From NCBI GenBank assembly GCA_033675265.1, contig JAUJYZ010001002.1:221501-285500 (forward strand): 64,000 nt of DNA, written 5' to 3'. Under the pieces are notes generated by a model. It was not told where the DNA came from and ran no database searches. It was given only the letters and a program-made list of their open reading frames with translations. A program made the translations under genes and the position numbers. Source of the stretch: Actinostola sp. cb2023. Lineage: Eukaryota; Cnidaria; Anthozoa; Actiniaria; Actinostolidae. This document shows, piece after piece, positions 13,501-23,581 of this stretch. Each line of letters starts with the position of its first letter. Within the stretch, counting starts at the first letter, position 1.

Positions 13501-16500
13501 ATGATGATGAATAGTATTGATCGTAGTGGTAATTAGCCATTTCGGAGTTGATGTTCGAAAGGAATTGTGGGGCTGTTTTGAGGGACGCCATTGCTGTCTA
13601 TTTACTGTAAAACACGAGGAAAAGACTGGGAAACATAATTATTGTGAGCCAAGCTAACTTACTTATAACTTTGGTACATCACTATTCAAACTTGTCGCCG
13701 TATATTCAACATAAGGCGTCCCTCAAAACAGCCCCACAATGCCCCGCAAACAACAACTCCGAAATGGCTAATATTATGCTGGTGGTGGTGGTAATATAAT
13801 GATGATGATGATGATGATGGTCAGTCTTGATGCATGATGATGATCAGTGATAATATTGACAATGATAATTTTCCATTAGATCCACGTCAAGGGGGTAAAT
13901 CTCCAGTCGCTCGCACCAAACCCCCAACCATGCGTGCAGCAGCAACAGCTGTAAGAACGTCCACGTCACTACAGCAACAACAAGCTCTCAAAGCGTCGAC
14001 TAAGAGTTCTCTAACCCTCTCATCAACAGGGTAAGACACGTGACTTTGATGTTCATCATACTACACTGTTGAATAGTGAAGACGGATTGTTACTTGTGTA
14101 TTATGGAGAATGACTGACCAAGATGGACTTTCTGACTTAGTCTCTCCCGGTCATAAATGTACACAGGTAGCCCATTCTCCGCAAAATGAATTGACGCTTA
14201 GATGAGGCTACCGAGCATACAGCCTCATTTACAAAGCACTGAGAACTCTGCGTTAACCTTCCCTGTCGAAAAGTTTATTCAGAAGTAAGGTTGGGCTCCC
14301 TGTGCTCTTAGCTGATACCATTGATTGTTTGTAGGTCACAGGACACAGGGCCTACTGTAGCAGAACAGTCGTTTAGTGGGACATCTGTAACAGAAAGAAC
14401 ATTAAGTGAATCAGACAACGATGAAGACTTTAGTGATTCAGAAGAAGAGGGTTCTACGTGGGACTCGACGGGCGGGTACGTAGTCACGCTGCGTTTGTAC
14501 AGTGGGGATGCGTCGTCTTCAGTCTGATCTCGCTACATCTTTTATAACTTTGGGTAGTATATTTTGTACGTTATCCGCAAACTCGTTCCCAGGGTCATTT
14601 AATGTCGCTATGGAATGGCATCAGGAGCGGAGAGGGCCTGGGGATGGGTGGACATTCTCGACTCCGATTCTCCTTTAGCCAACTGGCCGCTTAATAGAGG
14701 TGACCGCTTAATAGAGTCGTTTTCGTATGAGTGGAAAACCTACGGCACGGAGTTACGGTCACGGGTACGGAATCGAAGACATTGTATTCAACCAATCACA
14801 GCGCGCAAAAACATTGCTCAACCAATCAGAATGCTTGGATACGGCACGGTCACGGCACGGTACCGTCACTGCACGGCACCGTCACTGCACGGCACGAACC
14901 GTACCGTAACTACTTCCCACTCATACGAAAACGACTCTAAAGGTCAAGTTTACAGTAAGTATGGGGAACGATTTCCGGGAATTTGAGTGAAAGTGACCGC
15001 TTAATAGAGGGTGACCGCTTAACAGAGGGCCGCTTAATAGAGTTTGACTGTATACATTATTCGATTAAGATTACTCTATTAATTGACTCATTTATTTCAT
15101 GCAGCACTTCACCACTCCCAGCACCGTCATCAACACGTGCTCAGCCACGCCCCTTTCCTACCAATCCCAAGGTGTCTGTAAGAATCCCCACGCAGGAGGT
15201 GGATTCTGACCCTGAAGAAATCCAGGTAATATCCATCAGTGGTAATGCTGTAGGTGTTAAACTTCAGTGAAATAAGATTGTGTGTTCTTATATTTACAGC
15301 CGGCTACAACTGGAACGTCTTATGGTAATACAGGACGACGGAAAGAAAACGTAAGCATTTTACGTTGGGTTTTTAACTCCATTCTCCTCCCACTTTCCTT
15401 TCCTTCTTTTCACTTCCTTTCCCTTTCATTTTCAATTCCCTTCCCTCTCCTTTTCACTTCCCTTCGGCTTCCTCTTCACTTCCCTTTCCTTCCTTTTCCA
15501 TCCATTTCTTTTTTTGTTCACCTCTCTTTTCTTTGTTTTTCCTTTTTCTTTTCGCTAACTGTTCACCCCTTCCATTCCTTTCCTTGGTTCCTTTTGACTT
15601 CCCTTTCCTTTTCCATTCATTTATTTCTAATTTTTTTTCTGCTATCTTTCTTTTTGTTTGCCCTTTCACCAACTGTTCTTGCTTCGTAGGTCCGTGACAT
15701 GGCAAACTCTTTACAAAGAAGTCTTGGTGCAAGTGGCGGCGGCAAGAAACCTGTCGGAGGCGTCGCGATACCAGGAAAACAAGCAGTATGATCATTAATT
15801 ACAAACAAACGAATGTTTTTCTTGGATTACTAGTCATATTGCTATACTATCATGACGTTAGTACATAGTTAAAGAACATAATGGAACCCCGTTAATACGA
15901 CCACCAATGGTCCAAAACATCAGGCCGTATTAATGGGTGGTCGTAATCAGTGTCGAGAGAATGTAAGTGGCCGTAATAACGAGGTGGCCGTAATAACGAG
16001 GTGGCCGTAATAACGAGGTGGCCGTATTAATGGGGCGGTCGTACGGCGTGGTTCTACTGTATAAAGTAATTACTTCAGATTTCATTTCTTTTTTAGGCCG
16101 ACGATTTTGACGATGACAGCGACTTCTCATTATCATCGGTGGAGGAGAAAACGAAGCCTACTCAAATAACACGGTAGGTAATGCATTGCTGCACCTGATG
16201 ATGATGACGATGATGATGATGAAAATACTGACAGTGAAGGTGACTAATGATGATAATAATAATAATAATCTTTATTTGTATAGTGTTGATGACCAGTGTT
16301 AGTGCTGGTAATGGTTATATAGGTTATATTATTATTATTATGGTGATGTAATGATGATGATGACCAGTGGTATAGTGCTGCAGGTAATAGTGATATAGAA
16401 TGGTGATGTAATGATGATGATGGTGTTGGTGTTTGTGATGGTGTGTTGTTTCTTTATGTATATGCTCACTCCACGAATCGTTTCTCCATTTACAGCGCGG

Positions 16501-16764
16501 AGATGAACAGGACAGGACCACGAACCGGTACATATTTCATGTTCTCCATATATTATAACCTTCTTACCTTAGTTACAAAGCAAATACACCAACTGTTTTA
16601 TTTATTTCGCAGAGTCGACTCCAGTTCCCGCGCCTCGCACCAGACCTCTCCCGAGTCCTCGAAGAGACGCATCACTGAAGCAACACACGTCCGCCGTAGA
16701 AGCATTTTCTATCGACGATATTTCCGATTTTGATGACAGTGATCTCGAAACACACCACCTTTAA
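77..16764 (+). CDS. DZIP1: DZIP1 (iguana) zinc-finger protein, 5' end outside window
   Basis: Seen: 31 exons joined with consistent phase: 77-214, 730-999, 2171-2263, 2766-2855, 2933-2960, 3508-3539, 3772-3843, 4124-4243, 6448-6528, 6606-6635, 6779-6827, 7306-7347, 7748-7798, 8033-8431, 9271-9306, 9396-9429, 9498-9563, 9741-9762, 10368-10428, 10648-10742, 11133-11210, 11406-11437, 11571-11638, 13880-14030, 14335-14475, 15105-15225, 15300-15350, 15690-15785, 16097-16173, 16496-16527, 16613-16764 (TAA). They total 2808 nt, or 935 codons plus stop. A coiled coil leads into one C2H2 finger (CPHCAKAF...HLSRRH) at the start of exon 2. Long charged coiled coils follow, then a Ser/Pro-rich tail with acidic patches (SDNDEDFSDSEEE, DDFDDDSDFS) and an acidic C-terminus. 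Known: DZIP1 family proteins sit at the basal body and act in ciliogenesis and Hedgehog signalling. Missing: the N-terminal Dzip domain, upstream of base 77. Odd: exon 8033-8431 encodes an extra domain (listed separately). DZIP1L is the alternative name if the vertebrate paralogues are distinguished. Confidence 0.9.
975..2062 (+). repeat. ~85 bp minisatellite carrying copies of an exon end and splice donor
   Basis: About 13 units spaced 84-92 bp. Each unit holds a GAATGAATGAAC-type tract, AAAAAGAAGTTGCAAGGG, and AATGAATTCTGCAAGG followed by GTAAGC or GGAAGC. The first unit overlaps the real end of DZIP1 exon 730-999, so the exon end and its donor were amplified. GT is kept at 1000, 1518, 1606, 1690 and 1778. 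Other copies read GGGGAAGC and have lost the donor. Confidence 0.92.
3098..3175. mobile_element. Retroelement 3' end with (ATT)n tail
   Basis: The sequence has a GTAAAGCGCATTTGG segment, then GTGCGCGATATAAATATTAA and an ATT repeat. The same GCGC plus TATATAAAT plus (ATT)n design recurs at 10861, 57041 and 62413, which fits 3' ends of one SINE or LINE-like family. The boundaries are approximate. Confidence 0.5.
4290..6425. repeat. ~34 bp minisatellite, about 60 units
   Basis: The unit contains CCCAATATTATTCTGTGCAC followed by TCCACCACAGGGAG, with A/G variants (CAGGAAG/CAGGGAG) and occasional longer units with a doubled CCACCACA. It fills the DZIP1 intron between exons 4124-4243 and 6448-6528. 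Because 34 is not a multiple of 3, all frames rotate. The unit has few stops, so long ORFs arise in it without being coding. Confidence 0.95.
6835..7230. repeat. ATC/ATT-rich microsatellite
   Basis: Irregular (ATC)n/(ATG)n tract inside a DZIP1 intron, interrupted by CACCA and CAGCAG stretches. No exon was seen in it. Confidence 0.8.
8033..8431 (+). other. Symmetric 399-nt cassette exon in DZIP1 encoding an unrecognised domain
   Basis: The exon runs from acceptor ttattctcag to donor ggtatgtac. It is 399 nt, fully open, and in phase 1 at both ends, so it can be included or skipped without breaking the DZIP1 frame. The 133 residues are rich in aromatics and cysteine (LYVAANLNRSQYRLW, SGSPYWRQC, LDYMFYAS, GWKYKGISFYV). 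They look globular, unlike the coiled-coil and low-complexity protein around them. I do not recognise the domain. The GW-x-Y-x-G-I-x-F-Y-V pattern loosely recalls beta-rich repeats of the DUF5648 kind, but that is only an impression. It might instead be an exon of a nested gene, although no other exons of one were found nearby. Confidence 0.6.
8438..8580 (+). repeat. Degenerate partial duplication of the cassette exon end
   Basis: Just after the donor at 8432, GCTTCATAATGAGGTGTGGTG occurs twice, at about 8447 and 8549. Between the copies lies a broken copy of the exon's final ~100 bp (GGTCATTGCCTGTGT, then GGTCATGTGTAT..AAGAGTAAAG, then ATCTCATTCTAC). This is a local tandem duplication that reached into the exon. 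Confidence 0.75.
8974..9200. mobile_element. Perfect 26 bp-arm palindrome plus remnant of an inverted-repeat element
   Basis: Positions 8974-8999 and 9002-9027 are exact reverse complements (GCTCGAGGATCCAGCGG core), separated by CC. The following 9055-9165 resembles one arm of the element at 21330-21517 (GCGCGCACTGACGAATAATG versus GCGTGCACTGACAAATGGTG). It appears to be a broken MITE-like element in a DZIP1 intron. Confidence 0.6.
10475..10503. repeat. C29 homopolymer run
   Basis: Twenty-nine uninterrupted C residues followed by a CCT-rich tract, in a DZIP1 intron. The run length may be inaccurate in any assembly. Confidence 0.85.
10755..11100. repeat. GATGAC microsatellites with an (ATT)n-tailed retroelement end
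   Basis: Tracts of (GATGAT/GACGAC)n lie on both sides of 10861-10932, which holds (AAT)n, then GCATTTATATAGCGCAAATT and a GCGCTTCACAATTAA end. That segment is the reverse orientation of the retroelement-tail type seen elsewhere in the window. Confidence 0.7.
11666..12105. mobile_element. MITE-like element, family B, with internal ~95 bp tandem repeat
   Basis: Terminal inverted repeats are AGAGTCGTTTTGGTAGGAGT and, at the far end, TCCCACTCGTACGAAAACGA. They enclose four copies of a unit containing CACTCAAATGGCTTCCTTTC, AACCAATCATAAAGCG and CTCATCCAATCAAACTCTTT. The same ends occur at 14717, 52741, 61248 and 61458. It lies in a DZIP1 intron, about 28 bp after the exon ending at 11638. Confidence 0.8.
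12115..13540. repeat. ~155-178 bp tandem array, about 8 units
   Basis: Each unit contains ATGACTCATGGTAACAATAG, GATGATCTGTGATGATGATG, TTGATCGTGGTGGTAATATT and GAAAAGTCTGGTAATATAAT. The units vary by small trinucleotide gains and losses. His/Ile-rich reverse ORFs are by-products of the ATG/GGT composition. Confidence 0.93.
13533..13771. mobile_element. Foldback/MITE inserted in the tandem array
   Basis: TTAGCCATTTCGGAGTTG at the left is mirrored by CAACTCCGAAATGGCTAA at the right. A further internal inverted pair is GGGGCTGTTTTGAGGGACGC / GCGTCCCTCAAAACAGCCCC. The flanks rebuild the array motif GGTAATATTATG, so the element entered an existing array unit, probably with a 2 bp target duplication. 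Confidence 0.85.
14676..15050. mobile_element. Element with CCGCTTAATAGAG repeats, interrupted by a family B MITE (14717-14940)
   Basis: Repeats of GACCGCTTAATAGAG lie on both sides of a family B element (AGAGTCGTTTTCGTATGAGT ... ACTCATACGAAAACGACTCT). The right end, GAGTTTGACTGTA, resembles the ends of pogo-like MITEs. This is a nested insertion inside a DZIP1 intron. Confidence 0.75.
15355..15680. repeat. Pyrimidine-rich TTCCTTTCC tract
   Basis: Irregular CT-rich low-complexity DNA directly upstream of the DZIP1 exon at 15690. It may serve as an extended polypyrimidine tract. No coding exon was seen. Confidence 0.7.
15881..16060. mobile_element. Pogo-like MITE with GTGGCCGTAATAACGAG repeats
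   Basis: The left end, AATGGAACCCCGTTAATACG, pairs imperfectly with the right end, GCGTGGTTCTACTGT. Inside are three copies of a 20 bp GTGGCCGTAATAACGAG unit. End sequences of the CAGTAGAACCCCG type are typical of pogo/Tigger relatives. Confidence 0.7.
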
Positions 16765-18431
16765 GACTACCAGATCAAAGCAGGTTATGCCAATCTTCGT
16801 TGAATGCCACGTGGCTTATTCGTAACACTTGCCTCATATTGCAGGCATTACACTATGGTTCATATATTTGTAACACTCGAAGACTGTGAACCTAATAATG
16901 CATTTCGCCAAACTAGAGTGCTTTACCTCATCCGGTATGTAACAATTATCATGGTTATAGGGTAGAGCTCTACGTCGTTTGACATGGTGATTTTCAGATT
17001 TATATTGTGTGCGTCATTTCACGAGATTGGAAAACCATGTCTTGCTTTGGCAAATAGTCGAACAATAAGAGTAAATACTTATACAAATTCCCACTTTGGA
17101 TCAACTATCATAAGTACTTGTGTTAAAATATAATTCATTTGTAATTTTTGAGATGTTTGGAAAGCTGTTACTCGTTCAATATCTAACTAAGCCAATCGAA
17201 ACTTTTAAACTTCTGGGATGGCTGTAATTGTAATTCCATTGCGCATACCTACTACTTTTAGCATAAGTTTGTCAAGCATTCGTATTTTGTTGCTTTCATG
17301 TAAAAAGTATATCCACACTGGTATATAACTTATTCGTACCCTCATCGCCATTGCACTATTAAACCCAGCAGTTGTTTTTGAAGACACTGGGTCCGAGCCC
17401 ATGATGCCTTGCGCGCACAAAGAAATTTGAAAAAGTTTCAGATCAGATGAAAATCTGAACGTAGATTTGAACCAAGGAAAACATTATTGTATTTAAATTC
17501 TCTATTATATAGTTTTAGCAGGTGCATGTAAACGCAAAATCAAAACCCTGACGTAAGGTATTATGGCTGGGACAATTAACTAAGTGATATTTTGTAAAAG
17601 AAAACGCAAAACCGCAACACAAATACAGCTTTGTGATATCATTTGCTTTCTTGTCTAGTTTCTTGGATAAATAGAGTTGAACAGTGGTTGGTACTACACC
17701 GGGAGGTAACTCTTCATCCATACAATTTACCTCGATTAGATACACATTTTTGACCCCTCCCCGCTGGAGTAAAGAGAGTGAGTCACGATGTGCCAACGAT
17801 ATTGGTCTTTTATTTCATTTTAAAATAGATCGCATTGCAATAATAATATTTATACACTTGTCTGTACAAGGATTAAGGGCATTTCAAAAACTGCGCCCTT
17901 CAGTATGTTGTGGGGTTCGTACGTGTCGTCTCAATATTTGGACAATTTTTTAACACATTAAAACTGGTTTTCGTTGCAAGTGAACTCAACAGTTAACGAG
18001 TTCTGGTGTCATTTGCATGGTACAAAATGGAAAATAGCAACGACAAAATACGTAAGTTTGGTTAATCGGTTCTGTTGCGTTACGCTCAATTGTAAGTGGC
18101 GTTGCGTGACGCTGTTCAACGCTAATCTCCGTGATCCGTGCTTGTTCAACGCTAATTTCCGTGATCCTTGCTGTGCACTTTTTAGCAAGAATTGTACATA
18201 TAGCCATTATAAACCAGGCTAATGTTACGATCTTGAATTGTTCTTTAAAAAATTCCAAATGCCTAATAAATATTATTATAAACCCAGTCTCTGCTGGGCT
18301 CCCTGTGGCAAGTACTGAGGGATCCCAAGTAAATCTGACTGATTTCCTTTAGAAGTATCAAATAATTTTGGAATTCTCACAGTTCTGAGGGAATAGATAT
18401 GGCCAACGTGATGTAAGAACAAGGAATACAT
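16765..18431. other. Convergent intergenic region, no gene seen
   Basis: This lies between the DZIP1 stop and the DNAJC3 stop and should hold both 3' UTRs. It is AT-rich unique-looking sequence with a short duplicated block near 18105-18170 (TTCAACGCTAAT[CT]TCCGTGATCC twice) and one GGGCTCCCTGTGG motif at about 18294. Small ORFs here show no recognisable protein. Confidence 0.6.
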
Positions 18432-21400
18432 TCAATTGAAGTGGAATTTGAACTCATTTCCACCGGCACCAAATGGAAATCCGCCTCCCTGGAACGGCCA
18501 TCCGCCGCCACCTTGTTGGTCGGGGTCTAATGGGTCCTCGCCATGATCAAATTTCTCTCGCTTCTCTGTTGAAACAAAAAAAATCCAAAATAAATGAGAT
18601 CCTATAAAGTAACCAATCCTAAGTCATTACAAAGACAATGGTAGTGCGTGATGTGTCGCTGTCATGGCGGAAAACCGGACAAACCGACTCGATTTCTGAT
18701 TGGTTCAAACACGAAAGAAAGCCATTCAAATGTTTCCCGCCTTCCAAGTTTTCCCGCCAATACAAGGCGCGTACAACCCATAAAAGCAGGGTTTTTTTCG
18801 GTTTTGGATCAGTTTTTAGAATTCTATAGGGTGTTGCTACGTAGAAGGAGAGCTCCGTCATCTTCAAACTATCCTTTTCTGTTGCCTACCTGGATCGGTA
18901 AGAACCTCTTTAGCGGCAGCTACATCTATGAATTTTACTTCAGCTTTTTTCTTCTCAGCAGGGTCTTTGTATTGATCAGGATGCCATTTTACGGCGAGCT
19001 TTCGGTAAGCTTTAATAATCTCTCGCTTGCTGGCGTTTCTGTCAGGATAAAGACAGTTTATATTAGTTTGTAAAACTTTTTGGAATAGAAACGAGGGTGA
19101 AGGGTTATGTCCACCCAACACCTTTGTCTTTGAGAAGCACAAACTACAACGAATTCGTACTTTCAAGAAAATGCTTTTAAAGTACGGGCAACAAAATCGT
19201 GCAACTTGTCGCGCAACATTTATTGTTGCGTTGCAAGTTGCAGAGCAATGTTTCTCGTTTTACCACCGTTCGCGCAACTTGTCGTGCAACACATTTTCGT
19301 GTTGCAGGTTGCAAAACTTTGTTGCGCAAAGTAGAAGCTCTTTCTACTTCATGCAACAAAGTTTTGCAACCTGCAACACCGAAAATTTAATTTGTTGCGC
19401 GACAAGTTGCGCGAACGATGGTAATACGAGAAACATTGCTCTGCAACTTGCAACGCAACAATAAATGTTGCGCGACAAGTTGCACGATTTTGTTGCTTGT
19501 ATTACTGCACCTTTTAACGCCAAGTATTTTGTAGTAATCTCTCTTTTTCGATTGTTTTAGTAGTCTTTGAGCTTTTTCTAAACCTTCTTGGACCTGAAAT
19601 GATACAAAAGGACTGTATTTAAAATAAGTCTTTACCTGTTTTATTTAATTCCGGTAAAATTGCGCGATCTGATTGGTTGTTTAGTGGGCAAGATTTCTTT
19701 TTTTTTTCTCAAGCGTACGGTATCCATCCTCGGGAACCCAGGGGTATATTCTGTCGCTCGTTACTCGCTCCCAGAGAAATACCCCTGGGAACGAAGTCTA
19801 TTGGAACTTGTTCCGGAAGTCAAAATTACTCTCGTTTCTGATTGGTCGACCTTATATGGTCGACCAATCAGTATCAATTATTTCTGGTTTGAATAGGACA
19901 GCCGCCATTTTGAATTTTGACTTCCGGAACAAGCTCCAACAGACTTCGTTCCCAGGGGTATTTCTCTGGGAACGAGTAACGAGCGACAGAATATACCCCT
20001 GGGTTCCCGAGGATGTACGGTATCCGAATGCTTCAATTTGATTGGTTCGTTGAGCGGGCCGTATTTTCCTAATCCAGCACACTATATTTGTTTACCTTAT
20101 GTAAGTGTTCATTAATATTTTTAGCTTTTTGATAATCTCTAATAGCTTCATTATAATTCTCCTCTAAGAGGTGAGCTTCTCCAAGATCACACAGTGCATC
20201 CACATCGTTCTCGTCCACCTCTAGTGCCTTGTTACACTCTGCTATGGCTTCTGTTGGGGCAACGAGCTGATAAAGTAAAAATACAATAGTTAGGAATGGG
20301 GAAAATGAAACAGAAAAATGGGATTTTAAAAACGTCTTACCATGACATGGCAGTGGCACAGTTGTCTTCTGATTTTTCCAACTATGTTAGGAATTCGAGA
20401 TTCTTGCTTGAGAGATTTTTTTAATTTTTCCATGGCTACATCATATCTGTGAAATGAATTGAAATTATAGTTAGTTATTTTTTATTTTTTATAGTTATGA
20501 GGCAAGCCATTACTGTTGCAACTACAACTTCCATCCCTATTATTGTGATCAGTCCCTACCACCGACCTACATGTTATTGTAGTATCACCATTACCAACCA
20601 CACAGACACCATGTGCATCATCGTCACCACTAATAATAAAGGTGATTGTTTATTTTTTGCCTCCCATCACTAAATTATCATCATCATCATCACTACTACC
20701 AACACATCGGCCATGTCATCGGCCCCCGGCCATGTCATCATCATCACCACCATAATCAACTTCATCACTAACTTACTCTTCTCTGTTGATTAAATCTTGT
20801 GCAGCACTAAGCAGTTTATTCAATTTCTTTATTTTCTGATGAGAAACATTTTCTCCATGTTAAGTGTATAAATTAATAACGATAAATGTTCGAAAAAGTG
20901 GGCAAGTCACATTTTGAATCATTCCTAACTACACTCTACAAAATGCACAATGATACTTTATATTGTTTTACCTTATAAAATGGATGACATTGCTTGTGAT
21001 CCTGGTCTAGTTTGAGACATTCCCTGATCTCCCTGCATCAAAATCCCAGTTTAGAGATAAATGACAATTTTAAGGATCGAAACATATGACTCAAAAAGGT
21101 CTAAATTATGTGATAAGTGCTGTACCTCAAGGCATCTTCCAATTCCCCCATTTCATAATGTAACCGACTCATCTTTAAGTATCCCTCAGTATTGTCATTT
21201 ATAAGTTTTGTTGTTGGTCTGAAACAAAATAAAATGTATTGTAATACCAAAACTAACATACCGGTAGCTAAATTAGATGCAACACACTGTGAAATAAATA
21301 AATAAATAACTTATTATTATTATAAACTCAGCAGACGTTTTTGTCAACACGAATGGCGCGTGCACTGACAAATGGTGTTCGAAATGACTGCTGACATCCG

Positions 21401-23550
21401 TGATGGCACTTCACCTGTTTTCATGTCGTAGATTCAATGCCGTCACGGGCATCAATGGTCATTTCGAACATCATTTGTCTGTGCGTGCGCAGTCCGTGTT
21501 GACAAAAACATCTGCTGCTTAAGCTCTCTATTATCACCGTACATGTGCATAATTTGTGTTATGTAGTCATAAACTTACTTTATATCAGATATTGCATTGA
21601 CAAAATCTCCCATTCTCTCATAACAGTCTGCTCTCATTAATCTCAGTTCTGAATCCCAGGGAGCAACCTACAAAGAGTTTATTAAAAATATTCAGCCTTT
21701 TAAATTACTAAAATTAAATTAAGTGTGAGAAAATATCCTATTGTTCATTGTTTCACTGCTGGCAATATTGATGCAGCGTGTGTCCACCCCAATGGTCCCC
21801 GTAAAAAGTCAGAGTCGCAAAATTTCGGTCAAATTTCGTGGGTCTCGAAGTCTCGTTTTTTTGCAAGAAGCCGTCTCAGAGTCTCGAATTTTGAAAACAA
21901 AGGAAATCGGTGAAAAAGCATCTCGGGCTCGAAAAAATTTGCCTTGTCTCGGAGTCTCGCAAAGTCTCGTCTGGACCATTCGGCACCCCTATTGTGATCC
22001 TACTGTAACATTGTGCATAACATGTAGCAGAGGTAGAAATGTTGAAATGCGCATGATGTCAGCAACATTGCGCAAAATGTTGCAACGTGTGTCTGAACAT
22101 TTACCTCAATTGCAAGTGTTAACTGTTCGATTGCATATTGGCAGTCTCCTCTTTCAATAGCATATTTAGCTTCTGATATACTTTTCTTCACTGGCTCTAT
22201 CATACTTAACTGAAAATGAAAGGAAACACAGTAATCCAAGGAGTCCATGCAATAACAGTGTACACTGTAAGTGACATGTGATCAGTATCCAAATTCTCCT
22301 TCAGAATTCAAAGAACCCTTGTGAGAATTCAGTGTTTGATCAGAGATATCTTAGGGGTCCATGCAATAACAGTGTAAGTGATTTGTGATCAATATCCAAA
22401 TTCTCCTTTGGAATTCAAACAGCCTGGAGGAGAATGTGGTCTTTGATCAGAGATCACTAGGTTGTTCTTGCTAATGGAGCCTTCAATATTTATAGATGGA
22501 CTGATATATTTAAATGATATATTTATTTCTGTTGACTAATAATAATAATAATAATAAGACTAACCTGTTGTAGACTGTCTGCATTATCAGGACTATATTT
22601 TAACTAAAAGGAGAAAAAAAATCATTGTTTAGAAATATTGAGCAATCAATAATACCGGTAATAATAATAATAAATTATTAGAATGTCTTGTTTTTGTCTG
22701 GTGCCTAAAAGTGTTGAACTTCCTCTAAGCAAACACCCTAGCAACAAAACATTATAATGATGATGACAAATATAAAACACCAATAATGATGACAATAATA
22801 TAAAGTACCTTTTCCATGTGTTAATGGTGGTGTACATTAAATAGATACATATTAAATTTTTCTCACTGGTTTAAATTTTTCTGAGGGTTGTTCTATAAAG
22901 GTTAGGTTTAGGGTTTTATGGTGGGTAAGTAATGTTTTTAGGTTATAGTTGTAAAGGATTTTAAAAACTGAAAGGAAGTGAATTAAGAAACCAAAACAAT
23001 GAGCTAAAAAAATTAAACCAGTGGAAAATTTCAAACCACAAATAATACATAGAAACAGAAATTAGATAACCTTGCAATAGGAAAACTAAATACTAATATA
23101 AATGAAATATCAGATATTATTATACAATAGCTATTATTGAAGGCAATCCATTTATAAAGGAAGTTATAAATGGATTTTGTGTCTGCATTAACAGGAGGGA
23201 CGTGTCCCATTACAGGAGGTGTCCATTGACAAAGGTTGAACATAATAGAAAGTACAGTAGTAGACATACTAGCTATTACAAATAGTGTCCCCAATTAGTG
23301 GTAAGTTATAACTGCTACCAGATTTTGACACTTAAATAAAGTATCTTATTTTATCTTATCTTATTACAAAATGTCCTTACCACAGTTTCATAATCAATAT
23401 GTGCTTCATCCAATCTACCTTGCTTTAATAGTACATTTCCTCTTTGAATTCGCGCCTAACAAAATTGACATAAATTTACTAGTATTGTAGGATTAATCTA
23501 CTGTAACTGAGAGACATTACATTGGAAAAGTACATACACCAGCACATGTA

Positions 23551-23581
<31 letters not shown>

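Noticed and set aside
12052..13591. His/Ile-rich minus-strand ORFs
   Set aside because: By-products of ATG/GGT-rich tandem units; they change frame with each unit-length variation.
17515..17796. 93-codon minus-strand ORF between DZIP1 and DNAJC3
   Set aside because: No recognisable domain. It lies where the 3' UTRs of two convergent genes are expected.
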